A DNA stretch of 64,000 bases from Rhynochetos jubatus (lineage: Eukaryota; Chordata; Aves; Eurypygiformes; Rhynochetidae), in contig CM050648.1 in assembly GCA_027574665.1 (NCBI GenBank), forward strand, positions 48,265,200 through 48,329,199, written 5' to 3'. The notes under the pieces were generated by a model. The model was given only the letters and a program-made list of their open reading frames with translations, had not been told where the DNA came from and searched no databases. The position numbers and the translations under genes were made by a program. Shown piece by piece: positions 9,715 to 22,600 of this stretch (the first letter of the stretch is position 1; the number at the start of each line of letters is the position of its first letter).

Positions 9715-12319
9715 TCAGTATAAACAATAAATATGATGAGTTAGAGAGCTTCCTGCAGTTGCAGATCTATGATTTTTGGATCATGGAGACATGGTAGGAT
9801 GGGTCCCATGACTGGAGTGTTGCCATGGAGTGACACAGGCTCTATAGGAAGGATAGGAAGACTAGATGAGGAGTAGGGGTTGCCCTTTATGTGAAAAAAA
9901 CAACTAGAGTGCATGGAGCACAAGTGGATGAGGCAGGCAAGCAGGAGCAGCATCACATTCACAGTCCAACCACCCAGTATCTGTTGGAGTGACAACACAG
10001 CAAGGCATTAGGAATTCAGGAGGTTCTTGGAGTGCATTGATGATAACTGTCACCTGCAAATGATTGAGGAGCCAATGAGAAGTGTTCTGTCGGATGTCAT
10101 ATTCACCAAAAATGAGAGGCAAAAATGATCTTCACAATGTGAAGATCAACAGCAGCCTTGGCTGCAGCGGCCATGAGATGGTGAAGTTCAGGGTCCTGGG
10201 GGCAGGGCAGAGGGAAAAAAGCAAGCTAACAGCCCTGGATTTCAGGATAGCAGTCTTTGGCCTCTTCAAATGTCTGCTTGGAAGACTCCCATGGGATAAG
10301 GCCCATAATACTGGGATAACCCAATAAAGCTGGTTAATATTCAAGGATTACGTCCTCAAAGCTCTAAAGAGCTCCATACCAATTAATGTCAGGCAAAAAT
10401 GCCATGAGGCCTGCATGGATGAACAATGAGCTCCCTTGTCAAACTCAAACACAAAAAAGAAGCATGAAGAAGGTGGCAGCCAGGACAAGTAATCTAGAAG
10501 GAATACAGAAACATTGTCTGAGCATCCAGAGATGAAGTCAAGGAAGCTAAAGCCCAGATGGAATTGCATATGGCCAGGCGTGTCAAAGATAATAAGAAGG
10601 GCTTCTATATGTACATACGCAACAGAAAGAGAACTAGGGAAAATGTAGGTCCATTGCTCAACAAGATGGGGGACTGGGTTACATAGCAAGTGAAAAAGGA
10701 GGAAGTACTAAATGTCTCCTTTTCCTCAGTCTTTACTACCAAGACTGGCCTTCAGGAATCCCAGGTCTCAGGGATCAGGAGGAAAGGCTGGACTAAAGAA
10801 GTTGTAAACCTAGTGGAAGAGATCAACTGAGGGAATACTTAAGCAGCCTGGGCATACAAAACTCCATGGGCCTTGATGAGATGTACAAGTTCAGAGGAAG
10901 CTAGTAAATGCCATTGCAAACTCACTCTCAATAATCTTTGATCCATCATGGTGTCCAGGAACCTGAAGACTGGAGGAAATCAAATGTCAGCCCCATCTGC
11001 AAAAAGGAAGACCCAGGGAACTACAGGCCACTCAGCCTCATCTCAATCCCTGGGAAGGTGGTGGAGCAACTAATCCTGGAAATTCTTCTTCAGGTACATG
11101 AATGACAAGAAAATCAAGAGTAGTCAAACATAGCTTCACCAAGGAAGTCATTCTTGAGCAACTTGATAAACTTGTAAAATGAAATGAATGGTTCGGTATG
11201 TGAGGAAAGAGCAGTGGACATTGTCTACTGGATCATCAGTATGGCCTTTCATATTGTCTTCCGTAAGATCCTCATAGAGAAACTGTTGATGTACAGGTTG
11301 GATGATCAAACAGTGAAGTGGATAGAAAAGTGGCTGAAAGGCCACTAAAAGGTGGTGATCAGCAGCACAAAGGCTGATTGGAAGCCAACAACTAGCGATA
11401 TACCCCCATGGTCAGTAAAAGGTCCAGTCCTGTTTAATGTCTTCATTAATGATCTGGATGAGGGGACACAGTGTACTCTCAGCAAGTTTGCTGGTGACAC
11501 AAGAATGGGATAAGTAGCTGATAAATCTGAAGATTGTGCTACCATCCAGAGGGACCTTGACAGCCTGGAAAAATGGACTAACAGGAGCCCCATAAAGTTC
11601 AACAAGGGGAACTGCAAAGTCTTGCACTTGGGGAAGAAAAAGCCCAGACACTGGTATATGCTGGTAACCTTTCCAGTCAGAAAGCTGTTTGGCAGAAAAG
11701 GCCCTGCGGATCCTGGTCGAACATGAGTCAGCAATGTGCTTTTATGGCAAAGAAGATATCCTAGGCTGCCTTAGGAGGAGTGTTATGAGCAAGTCAAAGG
11801 AGGTGATCCCTCCTTTCTACTCAGCACTGGTGAGGCCACATCTGGAGTATTATGTCCAGTTCTAGGCTCCTAATATGAGAGACATGGATATACCATGAGA
11901 GATTTCAACATAAAGCCACAAAGAAGTTTTAGGGACTGATTCACCTCACATATGAGAAAAGGCTGAAAAAGCTGGGACTGTTCAGCCTGGAGAGGTTCTT
12001 AGAAATGTATAAAAATACCTGAAGAGAGGGTGAAAAAGGACAGAGTCAGGCTCTTTTCAGTGGTGCCCATTGACAGGACCAGAGGCAGTGGGCACAGACT
12101 GAAACACATGAGGTTCCCTCTGAACATCAGGAAACATTTTTATACTGTGAAGATGACTGAGCACTGGTACAGGTTACCCAGCGAGATTCCAGATTTTCCC
12201 TCCTTAGAGACTCAAACCTAAAAAGGGTTCACCACCCTGACTCCAGGTGGCCCTGACTGGAGTTGGAAAAGATGACCTCCAGAGATCCCTTCCAACGTTA
12301 ACCATTCTGTGATTGTGTG
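9715..12319 (+). mobile_element. Long degenerate CR1 LINE copy (EN + RT + 3' tail)
   Basis: This is the most complete CR1 here, about 2.6 kb. The N-terminal part encodes an AP-like endonuclease: KYDELESFLQLQIYD is followed by METW-stop-DGSHDWS (about 9733-9815), matching the catalytic Glu-Thr-Trp-Trp-Asp block. The C-terminal endonuclease motif is at about 10163-10189 and reads CSGHEMVKF, so the usual Ser-Asp-His is Ser-Gly-His. A linker follows, then the RT: DPGNYRPLSLISIPGKVVEQ near 11000-11070, and a motif C reading FAGD at 11487-11498 instead of F/YADD. The C-terminal domain runs to about 12220. The 3' tail ends in GACCTCCAGAGATCCCTTCC and ATTCTGTGATTGTGTGA. Multiple stops, frameshifts and lost catalytic residues mean it is dead. 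Confidence 0.95.
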
Positions 12320-15300
12320 AAAAGGTTCTGTACTAGGACAGATACGCAAATTCACAAGTGATCAGTGAAGGGATGAACAGTCATAGGACAAGGCTTATAA
12401 CAATACAGAACTATTTGGGGTTCAGCTAAAACAGATGGCAAAGTCTTGCAGAAAGGTCTCAAACAATACGGTGCGGATATTGATAGATGGACTTTGGATC
12501 TATCCCTACATAAACATTACTATCTACTAGATAGTTTACTAGCACCAGAATATACAAATGGAATGTATATGAGTTCTTCACACGTTTTCTCATGGACTGC
12601 TTTTAACCTCACTATTGGGCCTAGACAGACCGGAAACTGCCCAGAGCCATTCACACAACCACCAACCTCTTCAGGCAGGCCAGAAGTGCCTGAAAAAATT
12701 GATCAGTAATTCCTTGGGTAGCAGGGCCTTTGGCCTTGTGACTAGAGGATTGCCTTGTTTATGAACCTGATTTCTAGTGAAATCAAAACAAATGCAATGA
12801 GAAATATTTATTCCTAAGTCCATCACCTACATGGTACTAGCCAATGAAAACCACAGCTAACATGCTTTATGTGCAATTACCCTTGCTACAGCAAGAAACA
12901 AAATAAAATCCTGAAGATACAGCAGTAAGTACAAAGCAGTTAGAGTGATGTCTATTATAGAAAAACATAATTTTGGAAAAGAATTTTTAGAAGAGACATG
13001 TTTGCTTCATTAATTTTGGGGCTACTGCCAAGAATCTGTTCAGTCAGTAAAATACTAGGAAGTAGGCTAGAGGACCTTTAGCACTATATAGATGAGGGAT
13101 TGACACCTTTGCTACTACGTATATACCAGCCTTTTCATATGTATCATCCTAACATAGATTGACCAAGACTTTTTGTCTGCTTATTTTTGCTATTGTGATA
13201 TAGTGGTCTAAAAAAAAAGGTGTCTTGCTTTCACAGAGAATAATTTTTGTCAGATTACAAATGATGCTGTAGCCTGCTGATTTTGAATCCCATTTCGCAG
13301 GGACTGTGTCATCAATTCCTGGTTTGTCTAAGTCAATAAGTATTCTTACTAAACTGTCTAGGACATTGCATCCTCAATTAAATCAGGATGTTAAGTGTTA
13401 CACACACATAGTAAGTGACTGGTTCCTTTTAGTAAATACAAGAGCTGTTAAAGATTCATTGCTATAGGTAACATTGTGCTGAACAAGTGAATAGAGAATA
13501 ATTACATAGCTTGTCAATACGCTATGTTCTAGAAAAATAAAAAGATGTTTAACAAAAATAAAATTCAACTTTCCAGTAGAGGCCATTTTATATGAGACAG
13601 ATTATTGAAGCAGCCAGTAGCACAGACCCAATGCTCTCATTTATGAAATTAAAGTCTAAAATAAGGTAGAACCTGTCTGTTGTTTAAAAAATGTGCTCAC
13701 TTACCCAATTCAGAACAGGAAATCTAGATACTTTACACTCTGACACATCAAGATAAAAGTAATTTGCCACTGAGAATCTGCAAACATTCCTTGCAAGGTT
13801 CTGGCAGCACAACAATTACAGTGACAGGTAAGATGGTATTCTAGAGACTTCTCAAGAAAAAATTTCCATTCAGTGTCAAATGGACACTTGTCAAACCAAG
13901 ATGAATGTACATACTTAAAAGAATGTCGTCCATCTAGCTTGACAACTTCTGTAGGCTGAACAAATTCAATATGCTGCAGATATGATAGTTCAAGTAAATG
14001 TGTGAAGCACCATATGGAAGAAGTGAACACCTGCTGCAAGGTGTCACATAGCAATATTGCATGTGTCTGATGGAAGATTGCTGGCATAATTCACAGAAGG
14101 GACAGAGTTTGTCCCCTACAGATGAAGAAATGATGGTAATGTGACTCACAAGGGACTTGAAGAAATAGCTGATCCAAAACCTGTCACTTTTAGTAATGTA
14201 CCTCAACAACAGCCGTTGCCATTTTTTGCAAGGTGCTTTTTTTAACCAGTATCAGCACCGTGGTCTTCTTCTGCTCTTTGGTTTACAGAGTTATTCTATG
14301 GGGATGGACATAATTTTCCTATGGCATATGATCAGGCACTTCAGAAATTACATTGAGGACTTCCTAGTACAGTTCCCTTGCATATAGTCTCCCTACATCC
14401 ACATTTATGTGATAAAGAACTGTTATGACAGAGAATGTAGGATGATGCCTTATTTTATGAATTGTTTAGGGGAGGGCTGTGTTCCTGGTAAGTGCTGGGA
14501 ATACAAAAAGCTCTCTGCACAATATGATAACATTGACTAAAGTGTTATCACATAGGAAGATCAAAGATAGTATAAATATACCTGGGGTCAAAAGGACATA
14601 GAGGATATAGAGGTCTCTGGAGTGAGTAAGTAGAAGGAGGTATAAATAACACTATTCACTCAGGGTATCTTATTCTGAGAGGATGCCCAACAAGGTAAAG
14701 TTGGCTGAGAAGCCCTAGGTGTGCAACACATTGAGTGGATAATCACTACTCCTGTAATTGTTATAGGGAAAAATATTACTATTTGTTAAAATAAGTAGGG
14801 AAAATAAAAGTTTTGTAGCAGGGTTTTTGAGCAAGAATATTTACACACAAGACAAAGCACATTCCAGCATTTAGACTTGCGTCTGAACATTGTTTCCATG
14901 TGTTGGTTTATAGGGAGGATTTTTCTTGTTGCTAAGCATATCAAGCTTGGTGAGAATTTATATGAGTGCAAGCAAAGAAAAAAGCATAGATAGCAGGAAG
15001 ATGACAAAAGCAAATGGTGCTCCCACTATTCGTTCCAGGTTCTGTTCTTTATTTTAGTTAGATTTATGTCATGAAAATAAATGCTGTACATAAAGCTCTA
15101 GATTCTCCTACTTAATCTTTCAATGGTGCTCTACATCCAGTAGGATTAAAAAAACCCAAATATTCAGCATGAACAAATCAACTCAGGTTAGCCAGACAGT
15201 GAATAACATAAACCCCAGTATTTTCTCTAACAGTTGTCTCCTGAAAAAAAGTGTTACCTCTGTCTGAAAAATCCTTATATACAAATGGCTTTGACTGTGT

Positions 15301-18300
15301 TTCTGGGCTATTCCTGATTAAAACAAAGTCACAGAGATCCAGGAGAACTTACAAAGCATATCCTGTCAGTAGCATGTATCCTGGTAGGGGAAAGAAAAGC
15401 TCTTAGATAATCAGGTCTCTGATTTAAGACTAGAGCTGCAATGACCAGCAACTATGAATATTCAGCAAAGATCTCCCTAGACAAGCACCCTGCTTGGTCT
15501 TTTGTCTTCTATGCATGACTAACTTTAATCTGTAGTGATAAATTATGCATTGTAATAACCTAATGTTTAAAAGGCTTTGGACAGCAGGGACCAGATCTAA
15601 AAGCAAAGCTAATGTAACTCTGCAGCTGCTACATGTCAGTAACACAAAGTTGACAATCATACTTTTTAGTGTGATCACCATCAACTAGCAACCGAGTACC
15701 AACAATCTAACAACCCCGAAATTCTGGGATTAAAGACTGAACGATCAACAACCAAATGGCTGTTTATAAGGAGACAGTTGGACTTTGTCCTGCCATTTCC
15801 TAACTATTGCTACATTAATCACTTTTACCTACTGTATCAGAAGACCATTTTCCTTAATGTTTCTCTTCTTATTGAAAAACTCTATATGAATTAATTCTGA
15901 GACTTTTTCATGCATGATTGTAAGTGTATTTGTGTCTATGTGTATGTGTTTGTCAGAAGACATTACTGTGAGGTAAATATGCATGACTGCTTAATTCCAG
16001 GGAAATAACCTATGCATCATCTGGCAAGGCATAAGCACACATAGGTTATTATGAACCCTGCAGCTACATTAATTTAGCAAAGTTTTCATAAATGTGTGGC
16101 TACATTAACAAGGAAACTATTTCTTTCCCCTCTGTCTTGCTTTTGTTTTGCAATTGAGTCCTTTCTGTGTCTACGAAGAAAGTCCATTTATACAAAGAAT
16201 GAAAAGGTGCAATGAGTCATCAAAACAGGGTAATTTTATAAAGAAAAGGTTGTTCTGTAATAATTTGTTGCAAAGTTGGAAATAATTGGAAGCAATGTTC
16301 TGAACACTTTCCATACATATGGCATTCTGGGTAAAGGAATTACTGTTATTTTGGAAATTAATCTAATTTTTGTCTGCACGTTGTCATTTATGTGAATAGG
16401 AGTTGTCAGCTTGATTTGTTACAATGCCTGAATTGCTTGCTTAATCCCCAAAATATAAATAAAAGATTTAATTGCTTTAACTGGGAATGTTAACCTTTTC
16501 AGTACTGCTCTCTGAATGTGTACCTGAGGAGCAGGTTTTATTATTGTCTTTACATATCCCAAAATATAATCTCTATATGGTTATTGGAAAAATATGAAAA
16601 AGAGCCATTTTAAAGAATCCTAGGGTGTGGGAAACAATACTGGACAGAGACTGAGTTTCTTTCAGAACAAACATACATAGAAATGTAATTATATTGTTAT
16701 CTCTATTATCTCTATTAATAGAGACATACAAAGAACATGTGATTTTTGCAAGTCAGCTCCACTAGATACAGTGGAGCAATCACAGAGGTCAAAGTTATAG
16801 ATAGGGGAAGATTATCAGATAAACCTAGTCAAGGAGTCTGGGAATTCTACATTAAAATCTGTGCTTTATGTTGTCCTTGAAACTGAATCACAAAGAGGAA
16901 TAATTCAGATTAATGGTACTTCAAATTGAAATGTTGTCCAGATAGAAGCCCTAAAGACTGAGATGGAATATGTACTACATACAGCTTTTTGCCAGTAAAC
17001 GAGAAGCATCCAGCATGCTAGCTTTGCCCTTTGAAATAGAAAAACATGAGGGATCTTCAGAGACTGTTCTGCCTTCATGCTCAAGCAATTCCAAGAGCAG
17101 ATAAATAAAAGATGGGGTGGAGTAACCATATTTTACACTGATACTCACAGTTGTTCAGCATCAGTAGAGCTACTTTATTAGTACACTGGCAGCTGTTGCA
17201 GGAGAACTAGTAAATGAGAAGCAAAAAAACTCAGGAGAGTTATCAGTTGAACTACAGCTTAAGAAAAGCTACAGGCTATCTAGATCTGTCAGTGAAAAAT
17301 ACTGCAGTGTGAGCACTCAAGTTTAACTTCTCTGAGAAGTAAGAACGGTGTGTACAGCCAGAATGTTAATGGCATTTGAAATCTTACTTTCTGGTGTTAT
17401 ATTGAGCAAAATATATGATCTTATTTTACTATTTTATCTTAGAATTCTCATGTATAATCCAGATGTGTGATGCCAAACAGAAAAGATAAATTAAAATATA
17501 TAAATTAACACACTGCTTTTGTAGAACTGTTAAAGACTGCCCAAATATTAACAAAGTTTCTTTTTCCTTTTTTTTGCTTCTGGCTATACTGCTGGAAAAG
17601 CTCCACACATTTGTTCAAAACATAGGAAATCACTGTTAGTTATGACTCAAGTAGTCCCATTTACACTCCACTTGATAGCACAAGGATTATTTTGTTGCAG
17701 CAATCTGTAGAAAAACTGAGCAGCTCTGATTGACTTTAATTCTCATTACATTTACATTGCTGAATGGCATAAACTGTAATTTAGAATAATTTTAATGCAA
17801 TATTTCCCTGCTGAAGCCATGTGAAAAAAAAAACAGTAGAGATGAATACTCTATACTAACTACTGTTTCATTTCTGACTGATAGTAACATTTCAGGAAAG
17901 ACGGAGCTTAAGAACATTTGTAGCTGGAATGCTAATATATGGCAGTGCAACTCTACCTTACCAACACCTTGTGTTATTGGAGAAGATGCTAAGGCTGTAT
18001 ATGTGCAGACTTGGCTTTCAGAAAGGACTCATATCACTATACTTTTATTAACTTCACTTCTTTGAATTACTTCCAAACCCAGAAACCTTATTCCACAGGA
18101 ATTGGACTGTTGGAAAACTATGATTGGCTAACATTTTTAGGCTGGCAAATTTTACCACCAGTTAAGTTTTCATATATCTAGTAGAAATTATATTCTGAAG
18201 TTCAGAGTGTTCTGCTTGAAGGTTGTACCTGTGTAAAAAACACATACAGATCAAGGAAAACAAGATGTAATTGTTCTGCAAAACTCATGCAAACTATATT

Positions 18301-18659
18301 AATTTTATAATTTTATAGTATGCTTATGGCATGGACCTTTATGATGTTGAACTATTGGCTAGCCAGATCAACTAAATGGTAGTAATATATTTTAATAGCA
18401 CTTATCTCTTTAGAAGCTGCATACTAAAACCTTTATTTGTAGCTTTTGGAGGTACAAATGCCTTGAAAATCCCATGGAAGACAGTCATTATTATTTACTT
18501 TTAAGAGTAGTGTTATGTTTGTGAGACTAAAAAGGTTAATTAATGTTAATAGAGGCATCTTAAAAACAGGAAACATTAAGGCAATGTACTTTCTTCCTGC
18601 TCCAAAAACCAGTGAAAGACAGTAAAGTGGGGGCTGTCCTGCCAATGGTTTTGTTCTTA
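12320..18659. other. Unique AT-rich non-coding DNA
   Basis: Six kilobases without a recognisable repeat family or exon. Two overlapping minus-strand frames at 13710-14209 include a Cys-rich string (CHCNCCAA) but resemble no protein I know, and I treat them as chance. A GT-rich patch lies at about 15920-15955. The region 16030-16520 is locally rich in homeodomain-type TAAT and AP-1-type TGAGTCA sites and is listed separately as a possible conserved element. Confidence 0.55.
16030..16520. promoter_or_regulatory. Possible conserved non-coding element (speculative)
   Basis: AT-rich, non-repetitive sequence with a concentration of plausible factor sites: TGAGTCA near 16215 (AP-1 type), TTAATCC near 16442, TTTAATTGC near 16467-16475 and several TAAT cores. 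There is no direct evidence of function. The call rests only on motif density and absence of repeats; cross-species alignment would decide it. Confidence 0.15.
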
Positions 18660-19660
18660 ATCTACACTGGCTGAAGCTACTTGCATGGGCCTGAAGTTAT
18701 CATGAAGGTGAAGTGGAGTACTCTGGGGTAAGACTCTGCTGGAGCAGCAGTTCCTGGTTGCCTCTTCCTAATCTTGTGATTCTTATACTTGTAGGGCACG
18801 AAGGCAGTAGCACCTCCACTGTTCTGTTTCTTTCCTTCCTCTCTTTGTAGATGGAAGCTGCAGGCACTTAAAGGCTGGCTATCACTGGTCAGGGGGCAGC
18901 CCTTTGAGGGAAGACAATCCAGAACCAAGAGTGACTACAGCACAAGTAGAGTGATGTTCCCTCTAAAAGACCACCACCCCCAGTCACTCTGCTTAGGGCC
19001 AGCAGGGCAGGGCTGCTGGCAATGAGAGGTCCCACTGACAGCTCAGTGACCAGCAGACAAGCAAGAGTGGGTGGGCATGTCCCAGCTAGGTGCAGGAAGG
19101 GCAGACAACAACACAGGAGCAGGCTGAGACAGCACTGGTCCTCACCTGCCCATGGCATAACTCAGCTGAGGCTGAGGACTCAGGCCTGAGCTTCAGTGGG
19201 GGTCCTGGGCAGTGCTACAGGGGCAGAGGTCCCAGGAGAGGTGGTGTACTCAGAGGCCTGACCTTCTGTGACTAAATTGGTTGTTATTTCAGAAAAATCG
19301 CCTCTTCACTAGCAAAGTAATTTTAAATATTTCATTTTGCCACCGTTCACCTGATTCCTCTGTTGCTTCCTCCTGCAGGCACACTGGCTGTCGCGGAAGA
19401 GCTTGGGAGAAGTTCAGAGTGGGGAAAATGGCTTCACACAGACTGATCCTTCACCTGTTTGCTGACCTGCTGAGCCCCATGAGCAAGGATTTTATCCCTC
19501 CTTTAAGCGAACATACTGAGTTTTGCTTCAGTGTGTCTATGCCTTCCATTCATTAAGCTATAATTTGCTCTAGTGGATACAGGCTGAAATATGGAAGAAT
19601 TTCCCAAAGTCAGAAAAATCCCAGACTGTTACTGGAGTAAATAAAGAGAATGTAGGTGAA
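18660..19660. other. GC-richer unexplained block, possible lncRNA exon or decayed element
   Basis: This kilobase is clearly richer in G and C than the AT-rich DNA on both sides. It has frames of 60-90 codons on both strands, none recognised. Near its right end a good 3' splice-site-like sequence (pyrimidine tract, then TCCTCCTGCAG with AG at 19377-19378) is followed by an open stretch to 19556 and an AATAAA at 19640-19645. A terminal exon of an unannotated transcript starting at 19379 is possible, but a decayed retroelement or an isolated GC-rich segment fits equally well. No TG...CA ends or family-specific motifs were seen. Confidence 0.3.
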
Positions 19661-22600
19661 CATTCTTTTCCAAACTGTGTACACCCAAGACTTTATATTT
19701 TACTTTAACTTTTTCTTTTTTTTTTTTTAATTAAATAAAATATAATAGAAACTGCATCTGTCTTATATAGTGATCTTGAGATGTCTCATTCTAGAAGCTT
19801 TCTAGAGGGAAAGTAGCAAGCATGAACTTCAGGCAGTGCCTGCTAAATTTTTTTTTTTACCCTCTGGTTATGATTCAGTCCTGCTGATGTCTCGTTCTAC
19901 TTTATGAAGAGGTCTCTTTAGCTGAATTATTCTCTAGCGACACTAGATAGAGTCACAGTACCATATTTTGCTAACTCAGCTTAAATTGATAGTATATACA
20001 CAGAAGGAAAATGCAGAGTTGAAGGCTGAAACTCATTAATTCACTCCATGTTGTTAAGTGAGCAGTGTAAGAGTGGATACGTGGCAGTAAGGATTTCATA
20101 TATTTTCCCTGGTTATTAATGATTCATTGCTGTCATTATTAACCTGCTGTGTTAATATGTGAAAGTAATTTCACCTCCTCATGAGCCTCTCATTTTCATG
20201 GCTTTACCTTATGCTTGTCTTACGTGGCAAATTTATAAGCAGCATGGGAACAACCTCTCAGTCCTTGTCCACAAGTAGACTTTGCACAGGTGTAGCTACT
20301 TCAGATAGCTGTAAAATTTCAATAGATAATTCTTTTCTTACAAGGTTGAGATAAATTGGTCTAAGCATTTTATGTCCATTTAATTACTTTTCATGCCATG
20401 CAGGTCATAGGTTTTATGTTCTTCAGTTTGAACAACACAACTGTTACATGTATATTAAGGGTTTCTTTGTCTTGTATGGTGTTTAGTGCACTCAGAACTT
20501 CTTCAATGCAACTGCAAAGCAACCAACAATAATTATTAGGAATAAAGGCAATTGCTAAGGACTTTGTGCATTTATAATACGGCATAAAATGTAGAAACCC
20601 ATATTCCCTACCCCAAATGGAAATTTATCCCTAGCCACAAAGCATATTAGTCTTAACCATGCACGTCTATAATAACACTTTTACAGAGCTATTTTAATGC
20701 ATGGTTCCTCTCCTATAGAATTGTAGTGGTTGTTTTCAGGAAATAAAAAAAATAATTCCTCTTAGAAGTTTATAAGACTTGACTGTTCCATTGGAGCCAT
20801 TATGGTTTATCATGTATTTAAAGCCTTCTAAAATATGAATTATTGATAGACTCCAAGGAGCAATGTTTCTTTATAATTTATAAATATTTATTTGCTGAGT
20901 TTCAGAATGGGTATTATTGACCTCATGTAGACCTTAATGGCTCCAAGTGGTCTATTATGCAATAGAATAAGACATTTTTTAAATCCTATCTCCTATTTGA
21001 TGTCCTGGAAGCATAATTAACTACTATTAAAATCCAGAGAAGAGGATAGCTTTGGTTATGAAACAGTTTTGCAACCTGCCTTGTTTTCAATGCACAAAAA
21101 TAAAGCCTCAAATATAGCTGCTTAACAATAATTTCAGGTACTTCCAATATTAACACATTCACTGATAATTCCCTATCTTGAATGCATCTCAGAACCTGTG
21201 TTTTCACTTTGACCTCACTGAACACACTCCTTCTTATATTTGCTGTCGTGTTAATGTATGTGGCAGGAGGCCCCTGTGATATCAAAGAGCAAAAAGGTAG
21301 TTAAAGTAGTATGAGAGTGGCTTAAAATTTCAGGGAAAATGTTGTGACATGAAGTCTACATATTACAGTAGGAGCATCTCTGTTCAGATGTCTGGTTGTT
21401 GGTATTTTTTTGTAGTTGGGAATGATCGCTTATGTTCTTTCTATACACAACTTTTAGTTAAATTACTTTTTAAAAATGCAAGTAGTAGTTCATATGCCAG
21501 AAACCCATCTCATTTCTAATTTGTCCCTTCCCATCACAAGCTTTTTTTCTCAGTGTGAACTAATGTTCATAAACAGAAACTTCTAAATAAACTTCTAAAA
21601 TATAGACATGAATATGCTTACTTCTTTTAACTCCACATGCTGTACATCACATTTCTTCCTACAGGAAGCAAGGCTCAGTGTGAGGGTTTTATATACGCTT
21701 TATTTTGCATGGTTATAATATAAAATAATTATTAGGTACATTAGGTGTTAGAGCTATGTAAGTGAACAGAGGGTCTGGTATGACATTTATTTGGTAAGAA
21801 ACAGAAAAGACTCATTGATTTATTTAGTAGATCAAACATTTTGAGGAGCTTTGACTCCAGCCAGAGTTTCTTTAACATCAAGACAACACTGTATTTATAA
21901 CAACAATAAAAGATGTCTCTTGGAATCTGAAAATGTGTTTTTATTCTTTTTCAGATTCAGAGGAAAACTGTAGACCATTATGATAGATCCAAGAAAGTCT
22001 ATTAAATACCACACCGGCCATGCAGTGTGTTTGTATTATGGAATAGTTTTGCTCAGATGGATTTTCAGTAGCATTTATAATAATTTATAAAACAGTAAAA
22101 TTTCTATTGATAAAAAAAAAAAAAAGGGAACTATTGGTGTGTCCATGTTACGAATCTCAGGTTAAAACAGCTAGAGTAGGTCACAGCCGAATGTATGTAT
22201 TGCCCTTAGTTTAGCTAATAAGCACGGAAGCTGGATAAATACTCCCACTTACTGAGACAAATATATTAAAAATACAGGTACCACGTTCTGCCATCTCTGT
22301 CAGAGTAGATATAGTATGTAATTTCAGTACAAGTTTTATGATTTTCTTCTGAATTTGTATTGAGGCTAGTACTATATAATATGAACAGATGTGCCATAAT
22401 TACCCTCTAATAATACCATCTTTTTTTGAGGAAAATATTCAGATTAGAGATCACCCTTCCCAATCTGTGCAGTTATTCTTTATTATTTTGAGACTTGGAG
22501 TAACTGTGTGTTCATGATCTAAAGAAGACCATATGCTTAATATTCTTTATTATGCCAAAATCCAAAGTGGGTATCACTGGAAATATAAAACAATAAACAC

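Noticed and set aside
13710..14209. 125-codon minus-strand frame with a Cys cluster, possible transposase or exon
   Set aside because: No recognisable domain, an overlapping frame of similar length in another register, and no splice or poly(A) context.
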